A stretch of 35,787 nucleotides of DNA from IMG/VR virus record IMGVR_UViG_3300017967_000085, positions 1 to 35,787 of that record. One strand, 5' to 3'. The notes below the pieces were generated by a model. The model ran no database searches, was not told where the DNA came from, and saw nothing but the letters and a program-made list of their open reading frames with translations. Positions 25,420 to 32,760 of the stretch are shown piece after piece. Position numbers and translations under genes: made by a program. Each line of letters starts with the position of its first letter. Position 1 is the stretch's first letter. This DNA is from a virus.

Positions 25420-27090
25420 ATGCGCAAAATTTTTAGTGTTCCGTTAAATCCTAAACTATCACCAGAACAATACACAGAATTTTACAATTTTTTATTAGAA
25501 TATAAAGATTATATATATGATGTGTATTTTACATCAAGAATAGCACCTTTTATGCAAGATGCTATGGGAGATTTATTTGTTTATAGTGAAGATTATGATC
25601 ATGCAATCGAGCAAGCACTAATTATACAGCAAAACATAGGCATACCTATTAGTGCAACATTTAATAATATTCAAGTTGCACCTACGCAAAAAAATCTTGA
25701 TACTTTCATTAAAAATTTTAAATCTTTGTATGATGCAGGTGTACATGTTGCTACTATTCCACATACACATTGGATGGCTACAGGACAAATTAAACGTGCA
25801 TTTCCAGAACTAAAAGTAAAAAATACAATTTTACGAGATGTCAGAATCGCATCTGAAATTGTAAATCTTGCAAAATATGGGTTTGATTATATAAATCTCG
25901 ACCGTGATTTAATGCGTGACAGAGATACATTAATCCGGTTGAAACAAGCAAAAGACTGGATAAAGGAAAATTTAAATAAAGACATACATTATAGTTTACT
26001 AGCAAATGAAGGATGTATGGGAAATTGTCCTATGATGGTAGAGCACTTTCATTTTAATAATACCAGGTCAGGAGATACCCCTCAATATTTTAACGATTCT
26101 ATAAGTAGAGTAAGTTGTCCTAAATGGGACGTAGATGATCCAAGTGTGCATCTAAAGACAGCAAACATTCCTCCATGGAAGGAAGATTGGGACGAATTTA
26201 TAGACGATCTAGGAATAAATGTGTTTAAAATGCATGGTCGCGAATCGCCAGGACGATTATGGGAAACTATGGATATAATTAAACGCTATGCAAATAATGA
26301 AGATATATTATTTGATAATTTTAGCAGTTATTTACAAGACAATAATTTAATTGAAAAACCTATTAACGCCTGGCGTAAGAAAATTAAAAATTGTAAATTT
26401 GATTGCTGGGAATGTCATTTTTGTGATGACATATATAAAATTAAATCAGAAATTGATCATACTCCGTTAGTTAAGCATGTAGCACAAGCAATACTAGATA
26501 GCGGAGTTCCGACAGTAAAAAATAGTATTCCTGGATTAACAAGTTCTAGAATAAAAACGTTGCTAAATCTAATTGCTAAAGAACGCAAAATTTATATGGA
26601 AGTTGGCACTGCACTAGGGGCCACATTTTGCGGAGCTCTTGTGGGCAATAAAGCCAAAGGAATAGCAATCGACACTTGGGAGGAAAATATACAACCTTTT
26701 AGGACTGATGTTGGAGAACTACCTGAAAACAATTTAGAATTATTTAAGGAGAATGTAAAGACACATTTAGATAACGAAGTTGAGATTATAAATCAAGATT
26801 TATTTAAAGTGGATTTAACAAAATATTCTAATCAAATAGATATGTGGTTTTATGATGGGCCTCATAGCGAATCTGCTACAGCAAAAGCAGTTGAGTATTA
26901 TTCCTCTTGCTTTTCTGAAGAAACTGTGTTAATATTTGATGATGCTAACTGGATGGGCGTTGTTACAGGCGCAAAAAAAGGAATCGAAAAAATAGGAGCA
27001 AAAGTAGCGTATGAAAAATTAATCATGGGGGAGCAAGAAGATCCAAATGGTTGGTGGAACGGTTTATACGTTATGGTGGTAAGAAAATGA
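25420..27090 (+). CDS. U32-like iron-sulfur protein fused to a SAM-dependent methyltransferase
   Basis: This 556-residue protein has two parts. Residues 1-345 look like a TIM-barrel protein of the peptidase-U32 superfamily. The key segment is LANEGCMGNCPMMVEHFHF at 194-212, close to the U32 NEGC...CP...H motif. Cys199, Cys203, Cys233 and the cluster Cys325/329/332/335 could bind an iron-sulfur centre. Characterised U32 members (UbiU/UbiV, TrhP, RlhA) are hydroxylation factors rather than proteases. Residues about 350-556 form a class I methyltransferase of the Methyltransf_24 type: YMEVGTALGATFCGAL (motif I, 392-406), GIAIDTW, then DMWFYDGPHSE (474-484) and VLIFDDANW. It is the first gene of the overlapped enzyme run and overlaps the next by 4 bases (ATGA). 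The fold of the N-terminal part is less certain than the C-terminal one, and the substrate is unknown. Confidence 0.72.
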   Translation: MRKIFSVPLNPKLSPEQYTEFYNFLLEYKDYIYDVYFTSRIAPFMQDAMGDLFVYSEDYDHAIEQALIIQQNIGIPISATFNNIQVAPTQKNLDTFIKNFKSLYDAGVHVATIPHTHWMATGQIKRAFPELKVKNTILRDVRIASEIVNLAKYGFDYINLDRDLMRDRDTLIRLKQAKDWIKENLNKDIHYSLLANEGCMGNCPMMVEHFHFNNTRSGDTPQYFNDSISRVSCPKWDVDDPSVHLKTANIPPWKEDWDEFIDDLGINVFKMHGRESPGRLWETMDIIKRYANNEDILFDNFSSYLQDNNLIEKPINAWRKKIKNCKFDCWECHFCDDIYKIKSEIDHTPLVKHVAQAILDSGVPTVKNSIPGLTSSRIKTLLNLIAKERKIYMEVGTALGATFCGALVGNKAKGIAIDTWEENIQPFRTDVGELPENNLELFKENVKTHLDNEVEIINQDLFKVDLTKYSNQIDMWFYDGPHSESATAKAVEYYSSCFSEETVLIFDDANWMGVVTGAKKGIEKIGAKVAYEKLIMGEQEDPNGWWNGLYVMVVRK

Positions 27091-27692
27091 TAGAAAATGT
27101 TTTTGCAATTCCTATATATACAACAAAAGTTAAAGATTTTGTAGGAATTTCTGCAGAAGTTAATAATGCTATAGAACATAGCAAATTTGCCAACGAATGG
27201 CAGCCTGACAACGACACTGCAAAAACAACATTTATACCTCAACAAGAAACAAATGTACTACGTAAATTTTCTATGGAAAAGCTGGCAAATGAAATATTTG
27301 ACAATGCAGAAAATTATTTAAATGAAACTAAACAACCTATAAAACAAAATACAGTAAGTATAGAACAAAGTTGGATTAATATTTTTGAAGAATCGCAACA
27401 TATTGGTACACACGAACACGGTTATCAACCTAACACGTTGAGTGGTGTTTATTATCATTCTGCTCCTAGTGGATGCGGAAACATTATTTTTAAAAATCAA
27501 AATCCTTTTGTAATAAGTTTTCCGCATCAGTCTCCATTATATTCTAATCTTCATACTGTAGAGGCAACTGAAGGTTTACTAATTTTATTTCCAAGTTGGT
27601 TGTTGCATAAAGTAGAACCAAATAGATCAGGAAAACAAAGGTGTTCGCTATCCTTTAATATAGCGTTTGATTATATATTTTACGGTGATTAA
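27087..27692 (+). CDS. Putative 2OG-Fe(II) oxygenase (2OG-FeII_Oxy_5 type), copy 1
   Basis: I place the start at 27087 (MIENVFAIPIY), where ATGA overlaps the upstream stop; this gives 201 residues and the usual N-terminus of the family. A longer frame from 27051 would run 36 bases further into the methyltransferase gene. The iron-site region is HIGTHEHGYQPNTLSGVYYH (105-124), with His109/His111 as candidate ligands. The distal His is His174 in FPSWLLHKVEPN, and Arg185 in KQRCSLSFNIAF is the likely 2-oxoglutarate anchor. Such enzymes hydroxylate proteins or small molecules using O2, Fe(II) and 2-oxoglutarate. The substrate is unknown. It is followed two bases later by the halogenase. Confidence 0.8.
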   Translation: MIENVFAIPIYTTKVKDFVGISAEVNNAIEHSKFANEWQPDNDTAKTTFIPQQETNVLRKFSMEKLANEIFDNAENYLNETKQPIKQNTVSIEQSWINIFEESQHIGTHEHGYQPNTLSGVYYHSAPSGCGNIIFKNQNPFVISFPHQSPLYSNLHTVEATEGLLILFPSWLLHKVEPNRSGKQRCSLSFNIAFDYIFYGD

Positions 27693-27694
27693 AA

Positions 27695-29218
27695 ATGAAA
27701 CAAATAAAAAAAATTATAATATTTGGTGGCGGAACATCAGGTTGGTTAGCAGCAGCTCATCTTAGTAATACACTACAGAATCCTGTTGAAATAATGCTAA
27801 TAGAAGATGCAAGCGCAGGGCCTATTGGAGTCGGTGAAGGTACACAACCATTAACTGCTAAATTTTTACACGAATGCGGTCTAATGCCAAAAGATTGGAT
27901 GAAACCTAGTAAGGCGGCACTTAAACTTGGAGTAGAATTATCTGGATGGAATGATGATCCATATTTTGTAGATAATGATGATGCTAACAATTATGTTCCT
28001 GCACAAGATAAGTTGATTAATAATTATTTTATTACTAAACCTTACAAAGAATATGCAGACTGGCATCCTGCCTACAGAATTGCAAAAAATAACACATCAC
28101 CTAAATTAACAGAGTTTACAGATGTAAACTTTGGTAATGGTTTGGATAGTTTTGGAGCAGTGCATTTTAGTGCGTATGATATTATTGACACAATTAAAAG
28201 GATAATATCAAATAGAATAACTTATGTAGACACAAAAATTGTAAATGCAGAAACCGACTCAACGGGAATAACAAAATTAATAGATGAAGAAGGTAGATTT
28301 TACACAGCAGATTTGTATTTAGATTGTTCTGGGTTTAATAGTGTATTACTAGAAAAAACTTTAAAATCAGAATGGATCAGTTACACTGACAATGGCTGGC
28401 TGTTAAACGACAGCGCAGTTGCAATGCCAACACAATATAATAATCCAAAAGAAGAATGTCATCCTTATACTAAAGCAACAACTATGAATGCAGGCTGGAG
28501 ATGGACAATTCCTACCTATAATAGAATAGGTAATGGTTATGTATACAGTAGCAAATTTATTTCTAAAGAAGCAGCAGAACAAGAGTTACGAGAAGCATTA
28601 AATGATTTTGAAACTCCTGTTAAACATTTAAAAATGAAGTGCGGAACACACAAAGCAATCGCATTAAAGAATGTATGCGGTGTAGGGTTAGCAGGAGGAT
28701 TTGTAGAGCCGTTGGAAGCAACAGGAATAACATTTACTACAGCAGTAATTAAGTCTGTGTCAGATTTGCTAAACATGTATCAAAACAATTGGAATGACGA
28801 AGTTTTAGATCATCTTAATCAAGGATGGTATGAAATGAGTATAGAAATTTTAACATTTATTTGGGCACACTATTATTTTAGTTCTAGAAATGATACTCCT
28901 TATTGGCAAGAAATTAGAAAACAAAAAATTGAAGACTTGCCTACTAATGCTCAATATATGCTGTCTAATTATTATCCGGATTTGAAAAACTTCTTATATT
29001 TTAGCCCACAAAGTATGTTTACCTCGCAACAATGGTTTAGTATGTTACACGCCGGCGGTGCGTATAAAAATATTATAAAACAATTAGATCCTAAAGAAAA
29101 ACAGTACTACGAATATTTTATACAAGTACAAAATAAAAGAGTCGAATTAGCATTGGAAACATTTCCAAATCATTATGAGTTTCTGAAAGAATGGTATGAC
29201 GGATGGACAACAAATTAG
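27695..29218 (+). CDS. prnA: Flavin-dependent tryptophan-halogenase-type enzyme
   Basis: The 507-residue length is right for the family (about 500-540). Visible motifs: FAD-binding GGGTSGW (11-17), VGEGTQP (46-52), WRWTIP (268 region; the W-x-W-x-I-P signature is Trp268 to Pro273), and FVEPLEATGI (337-345). By comparison with PrnA as I remember it, Lys73 (SKAALK) matches the catalytic Lys79, and Glu341 matches Glu346. All hallmark positions are intact, so it is probably active. The family uses FADH2, O2 and halide to halogenate indoles, mostly tryptophan or peptide/pyrrole substrates; which one cannot be read here. PrnA-like genes are known in marine myoviruses. It overlaps the next oxygenase by 16 bases. 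A flavin reductase is not present in this window and would have to come from the host or elsewhere in the genome. Confidence 0.88.
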   Translation: MKQIKKIIIFGGGTSGWLAAAHLSNTLQNPVEIMLIEDASAGPIGVGEGTQPLTAKFLHECGLMPKDWMKPSKAALKLGVELSGWNDDPYFVDNDDANNYVPAQDKLINNYFITKPYKEYADWHPAYRIAKNNTSPKLTEFTDVNFGNGLDSFGAVHFSAYDIIDTIKRIISNRITYVDTKIVNAETDSTGITKLIDEEGRFYTADLYLDCSGFNSVLLEKTLKSEWISYTDNGWLLNDSAVAMPTQYNNPKEECHPYTKATTMNAGWRWTIPTYNRIGNGYVYSSKFISKEAAEQELREALNDFETPVKHLKMKCGTHKAIALKNVCGVGLAGGFVEPLEATGITFTTAVIKSVSDLLNMYQNNWNDEVLDHLNQGWYEMSIEILTFIWAHYYFSSRNDTPYWQEIRKQKIEDLPTNAQYMLSNYYPDLKNFLYFSPQSMFTSQQWFSMLHAGGAYKNIIKQLDPKEKQYYEYFIQVQNKRVELALETFPNHYEFLKEWYDGWTTN

Positions 29219-29784
29219 AAATATTTCACGCTGATCTTTTTATACATGATAATGTAGGTACAGATTATCAAGTTGCAGATTTAAAAGATCAAGTTTTATC
29301 TGCTAAAGAAAAAAATAGCGGTGTTATTCCTAATAGTAATGATAATTGCTGGCGAAGTGTGCATCAATACGATAGAATAGATTGGCTCTATAATGCTGTA
29401 AAAGAACTTACAAAGGCTGCTAGTGAATACTATTTTGAGACAGACAAATTTTTTAGTAACAATCTAATACAAAGAAAAATAGATATAAAACTTTGGACAA
29501 ATGTAAACGAGCCAGGCGGTGCTAATGTTTTGCACAACCATGAAAAGGATTCTTATGCAGCAGTTTACTATGTAGATGCAGAAGATACTGGATGTTTAAG
29601 TTTTCTTAATCCTGCAAACTTATTATCTAATTGTAATCCATTGTCTCCTATGACTAGGCAATTAGTATATCCGCCTGTAAACAATCAATTAATTTTGTGG
29701 CCGGCTTGGGTACCACATGAAGTAGAAATTAACAAATCAGATAAGCAAAGAATTAATCTTGCATTTAGTATAAGGGTATCATAA
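29203..29784 (+). CDS. Putative 2OG-Fe(II) oxygenase (2OG-FeII_Oxy_5 type), copy 2
   Basis: This 193-residue protein starts inside the end of the halogenase gene. Candidate iron ligands are His111/His113 in NVLHNHEKDSYAAVYYVDA and His172 in LILWPAWVPHEVEIN. Arg183 in KQRINLAFSI is the probable 2-oxoglutarate anchor. The order of motifs is the same as in the oxygenase at 27087, including the hydrophobic P-x-W-x-x-H signature, so the two are distant paralogues that flank the halogenase. The N-terminal halves differ, which suggests different substrates. No signal peptide. Its stop codon shares one base with the next start (TAATG), pointing to translational coupling. Confidence 0.78.
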   Translation: MDNKLEIFHADLFIHDNVGTDYQVADLKDQVLSAKEKNSGVIPNSNDNCWRSVHQYDRIDWLYNAVKELTKAASEYYFETDKFFSNNLIQRKIDIKLWTNVNEPGGANVLHNHEKDSYAAVYYVDAEDTGCLSFLNPANLLSNCNPLSPMTRQLVYPPVNNQLILWPAWVPHEVEINKSDKQRINLAFSIRVS

Positions 29785-30356
29785 TGAAAGTACATGATAA
29801 TATATTACAACCTAACATGTTTAAAAAATTGCAATCAACTATTTTAAATGCACAAATACCATATTATTTTGGAGAATCTACAGCTTTTAGAGAAAAAGAA
29901 AAACCAGATGTACTAGATTATAGTTGGAGTCATTTGGTATATGAAGAAGGACAGCAGTTAAGTAGTTTAAGTAGTTTTTTAGAAACAGTTTTACTTAGTG
30001 CGTTAGATAATGCTGAAATAGAGATACAAAATTTAATTCGTATTCGTATTGGGTTAATTACAGCAACTAAAGATCCTATTGTACACGACCCGCACATAGA
30101 TTACGAAACAGATCATCAAGTAGGTTTATTATATGTGCATGACAGTGACGGCGATACAATTATATATAAAAACACTTATGAAACAAATAGTTCTTATAAT
30201 AGTATTGACTTTATTAAAGATAAAAAATTAGAAGTTTTAGAACAAGTTAAACCAGTAGGAAATAGAATGGTATTTTTTAATGGTTTACAGTATCATTCTA
30301 GTACAACACCTATACACCATAATAAAAGGATTGCAATAAATTTTAACTATGTCTAA
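29784..30356 (+). CDS. Putative 2OG-Fe(II) oxygenase of a different subfamily (prolyl-hydroxylase-like)
   Basis: This 190-residue protein has a classical double-stranded beta-helix pattern: H-x-D in DPHIDYETDHQVGLLYVHD (His104, Asp106), the distal His in FFNGLQYHSS (His171), and Arg182 in NKRIAINFNY. GDTIIYKN is the usual strand between them. It belongs with P4H-like 2OG-Fe(II) oxygenases (PF13640 style) rather than with the two neighbours, so the cluster has two oxygenase subfamilies. P4H-like enzymes usually hydroxylate proline or related residues; the target here is unknown. The start shares its A with the upstream stop, and the next gene begins 8 bases before its end. Confidence 0.8.
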   Translation: MKVHDNILQPNMFKKLQSTILNAQIPYYFGESTAFREKEKPDVLDYSWSHLVYEEGQQLSSLSSFLETVLLSALDNAEIEIQNLIRIRIGLITATKDPIVHDPHIDYETDHQVGLLYVHDSDGDTIIYKNTYETNSSYNSIDFIKDKKLEVLEQVKPVGNRMVFFNGLQYHSSTTPIHHNKRIAINFNYV

Positions 30357-31083
30357 AGATAAAATACAATTTTTCTCCAAAGTTAAAGGATTAGCAGAAG
30401 CATTTCCTATTATACCTGCTAGGCAGTTTGATGCTAAATGGATGCAAAACTGTAAAGCAGATTATGTCAAAGTTAAAAATAGCTTGCAACCTAGTCATTT
30501 ACAGTTATGTCCCGGTATATTTGATATTTTTAAATATGGATATATGGTTCCTTTATGGCATGATACTGTTTTGAAAACTACAAGAGACAGAGAAGATTTT
30601 GATTGGGTTTTGCCTAGCAAAACACTAAGCACCATGAGAGAAGGCGAAGCAGTTGGGACACATCCATACGAAGTAACTAAGTGGTTACCTAAACGTCATT
30701 ATAGCAAACATGCTATTGTAAAATTTAATACACCTTGGAATGTTATTGCACCAAAAGGAATAAAATTCCTAGTGTTACCCATACCATATCCTGATACATT
30801 TGAATTTGAAAGTAATATAGGTATTTTAGATCCTGCTATTAGCACAGAATTAAATATCCAGGGATATCTTAATATTAGCGAAGGAGAACATATGATTAAG
30901 GCTGGTACTCCTTTGATGCATATTATACCATTATCAGAAAAGAGTTTTGATTTCGAATGCAGAGATATGAATGACAACGATGCAGAATGGTTAGAGAAAA
31001 GGGTTTACTTTAATATTTTTGGATTTAAATTAAATAAAGCAAAACTTAAAGATGCATACAATAATCATTTTTGGAGAAATTAA
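30349..31083 (+). CDS. Unknown protein, paralogue of the 31496 gene
   Basis: This 244-residue protein overlaps the upstream oxygenase by 8 bases. It shares with the 31496 protein, in the same order: PIIPA near the N-terminus, LCPGI (Cys54) followed by a GY/GW and W-x-D segment, K-F/I-x-x-PWxVxxPKG, P-x-PYPD, GILDP, LN-x-Q, and AGTPL-x-x-I. The layout resembles that of DUF6065-type proteins, which I recall only as a family of unknown function; the resemblance is by eye. No catalytic triad, nucleotide-binding loop or membrane segment is seen. Position inside the tailoring cluster suggests that it handles or recognises the substrate. That is inference. Confidence 0.7.
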   Translation: MSKDKIQFFSKVKGLAEAFPIIPARQFDAKWMQNCKADYVKVKNSLQPSHLQLCPGIFDIFKYGYMVPLWHDTVLKTTRDREDFDWVLPSKTLSTMREGEAVGTHPYEVTKWLPKRHYSKHAIVKFNTPWNVIAPKGIKFLVLPIPYPDTFEFESNIGILDPAISTELNIQGYLNISEGEHMIKAGTPLMHIIPLSEKSFDFECRDMNDNDAEWLEKRVYFNIFGFKLNKAKLKDAYNNHFWRN

Positions 31084-31506
31084 ATGATATACGAAACCTT
31101 TACACGTAATTTTGTAAGATATTCGCAGGAACTAAGAGACGACGGCGGCGATCCGTACAAAGTTATTAAAACAAAAAAAGACAGAGTAAAAGCACGGCAG
31201 ATACTAAACATGTATCTAAAAGATAGAGAAGTTTATTTAACTTATAAAACCGGCGATATTGTTACTTCTGTTGTTGCAACAAAAATACCGTCTAGTGAGC
31301 TACCACAACCGTTACCAGCAATTGAGCCAGTTGAAACTCACATAGGAGAACATATAGAGCTGCAAGAACATCATGTATCTTTTTACATTATGCCTGCATG
31401 TGAGCCTACACTAGTACACATTGACGATGTAGTAGAATTTGTTGTAACACCTGATAATATCGATAACCTTTTCGATTACTTAAAGTTTCATAAAGATGAA
31501 TTTTAA
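31084..31506 (+). CDS. Unknown 140-residue protein
   Basis: The ATG follows the upstream stop with no gap and has GGAG about 10 bases before it. The N-terminal third is basic (VIKTKKDRVKARQILNMYLK); the rest is acidic and beta-type (HIGEHIELQEHHVSFYIMPA, then IDDVVEFVVTPDN). Two His-rich points (ETHIGEHIELQEHH) might bind metal, but no family pattern supports this. It lies between the two paralogues of unknown function and overlaps the second by 11 bases, so it is clearly part of the same transcriptional run. I do not recognise it. Confidence 0.65.
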   Translation: MIYETFTRNFVRYSQELRDDGGDPYKVIKTKKDRVKARQILNMYLKDREVYLTYKTGDIVTSVVATKIPSSELPQPLPAIEPVETHIGEHIELQEHHVSFYIMPACEPTLVHIDDVVEFVVTPDNIDNLFDYLKFHKDEF

Positions 31507-32254
31507 AATATTTAAAAAACCAAAGTTAGAATTTGTTGCACTGTTACCGGAAGTAGCACAGATTATGCCTATTTTGCCTGCTAGTAAACACCAATGGCAA
31601 TGGGCTAAAGATGCATTAGAAAACTATAAAAAAGAAAAAGACAACAACAAAACAAATAGGTTTACACATGTATCAAGATGCCCTGGCATATTAGGAATAA
31701 CAAAGTCAGGATGGATACAACGTGCTTGGCAAGATATTGTAATAGAAACAAACGGCGACGGTAAAAGTTTTAAATGGAAAACACCTATAAACCAAGCAGT
31801 TACAGATAGTGATAATAATTGGAAATGGGATTATGTAAGCCATCACCCTGAAGAATTATTCGGTTTATACAATCCTGACAAAAACTGTTTGCAAACAATA
31901 ATAAAAATACAAAGTCCGTGGATGGTGTATATTCCTAAAGGTTACTATTTAATGAGTATGCCCTTGCCCTATCCTGACAGGCACGAGTGGACGGCAGCAA
32001 CAGGATTTTTAGACCCAGACTACGGTCCTAATTTTTTAAATGTACAAATGTTCTGGCATAATCTTAATGGACAAACAGTTATTCCAGCAGGCACTCCTTT
32101 GTGCCAATACATACTAGTTAAAAAACAATCAGTTGAAACAATTGTGAGAGAATGTAACAACAATGACATTGATAATTTAAGATTACGAGCAAGTGCTATA
32201 GATTGTAAATATCAAAGCAATTATACTATACTTAAAGATTTAAAATGGAAATAA
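31496..32254 (+). CDS. Unknown protein, paralogue of the 30349 gene
   Basis: This 252-residue protein matches the 30349 protein in its motif order: MPILPAS, RCPGI (Cys62), SGWIQRAWQD, IKIQSPWMVYIPKG, MPLPYPD, TGFLDP, LNVQMFW and PAGTPLCQYI. The first 20 residues and the region between the WQD and SPW motifs are diverged. The duplicated genes are separated by one 140-residue gene and all overlap or abut, so tandem duplication with insertion, or duplication of an older pair, is likely. Function unknown; the similarity to DUF6065-type proteins is tentative. Confidence 0.7.
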   Translation: MNFKIFKKPKLEFVALLPEVAQIMPILPASKHQWQWAKDALENYKKEKDNNKTNRFTHVSRCPGILGITKSGWIQRAWQDIVIETNGDGKSFKWKTPINQAVTDSDNNWKWDYVSHHPEELFGLYNPDKNCLQTIIKIQSPWMVYIPKGYYLMSMPLPYPDRHEWTAATGFLDPDYGPNFLNVQMFWHNLNGQTVIPAGTPLCQYILVKKQSVETIVRECNNNDIDNLRLRASAIDCKYQSNYTILKDLKWK

Positions 32255-32517
32255 GTACTTGTATGCAAGATTTTTACAGTTTGCTAGGAGTTAACCAAAA
32301 TTCTAGCTTAAAAGATATAAAAATTAAATTTAGAGAACTAGCAATGGTTTACCATCCTGATAGAGGCGGCAATCCTGACGAGTTTAAAAGACTAAAGACT
32401 GCATACGAATGGTTGGTCCAAAATCACAAACAGGAAAAAAACTATATATTTGATGCTTCATCGGATGCACTATTTAAAAAATTATTTGGGAATCCCAATC
32501 CACCGTTTAGGAGATAA
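32245..32517 (+). CDS. Small J-domain (DnaJ-like) protein
   Basis: This 90-residue protein is almost entirely a J-domain: DFYSLLGV at residues 9-16, the helix II region IKIKFRELAMVYHPDRGG with the HPD signature at 37-39, and FKRLKTAYEWLV as helix III. J-domains recruit and stimulate Hsp70 (DnaK). There is no G/F or zinc-finger region, so it is a minimal co-chaperone with a short tail. Two starts are possible: 32245, overlapping the upstream gene by 10 bases, or 32263 (MQDFYSLLG), which has GGAAATAAG upstream and matches the usual J-domain start. The second is at least as likely. It may aid folding of large fibres or redirect host DnaK; both are inference. Confidence 0.87.
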   Translation: MEISTCMQDFYSLLGVNQNSSLKDIKIKFRELAMVYHPDRGGNPDEFKRLKTAYEWLVQNHKQEKNYIFDASSDALFKKLFGNPNPPFRR

Positions 32518-32519
32518 TC

Positions 32520-32732
32520 ATGGCGGCTCATAAAGTAGAAATTTGTCAATATTTACACAAAGAAACACAAATACAAAATAAAGCTCACGAAAGAATTCTA
32601 ACATGGCAGATGAACCATAGATGGGTTAAACATCAATTATCACACGATAAAAGAGAATTGTTGTTTTGGTTTGATGAAGATTATGAAGAATTTAAACGTA
32701 CTTGGCAATATTATTACAAAGACATTTATTGA
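32520..32732 (+). CDS. Small unknown Trp/His-rich protein
   Basis: This 70-residue protein is preceded by TAGGAGATAATC, a good ribosome site, two bases after the J-domain gene. It is rich in aromatic and basic residues: LTWQMNHRWVKHQLSHDKRE then LLFWFDEDYEEFKRTWQYYY. It is predicted helical with no membrane segment. It is the last gene of the overlapped enzyme run, and its TGA stop overlaps a late-promoter-like sequence. I do not recognise it; co-location with the J-domain gene suggests a partner, without further support. Confidence 0.6.
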   Translation: MAAHKVEICQYLHKETQIQNKAHERILTWQMNHRWVKHQLSHDKRELLFWFDEDYEEFKRTWQYYYKDIY

Positions 32733-32738
32733 TAAATA
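32731..32738 (+). promoter_or_regulatory. Candidate T4-type late promoter (GATAAATA)
   Basis: GATAAATA differs from the T4 late consensus TATAAATA at the first base and contains the ATAAATA core. It overlaps the stop of the 70-residue gene and lies 22 bases before the ATG at 32761, with GAGGAA as ribosome site between. Its position, at the return from enzymes to virion-type genes, fits a late promoter. Confidence 0.5.
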
Positions 32739-32760
32739 TGATATAAGCCGAGGAATATAA

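Noticed and set aside
25420-26454. Radical-SAM enzyme
   Set aside because: A C-x3-C-x2-C motif exists at 325-332 but at the wrong end of the barrel, and the NEGC...CP segment fits U32 better.
27051-27692. Longer version of the first oxygenase starting at 27051
   Set aside because: It would add 12 residues that overlap the methyltransferase C-terminus; ATG 27087 gives an ATGA overlap and the usual family N-terminus.
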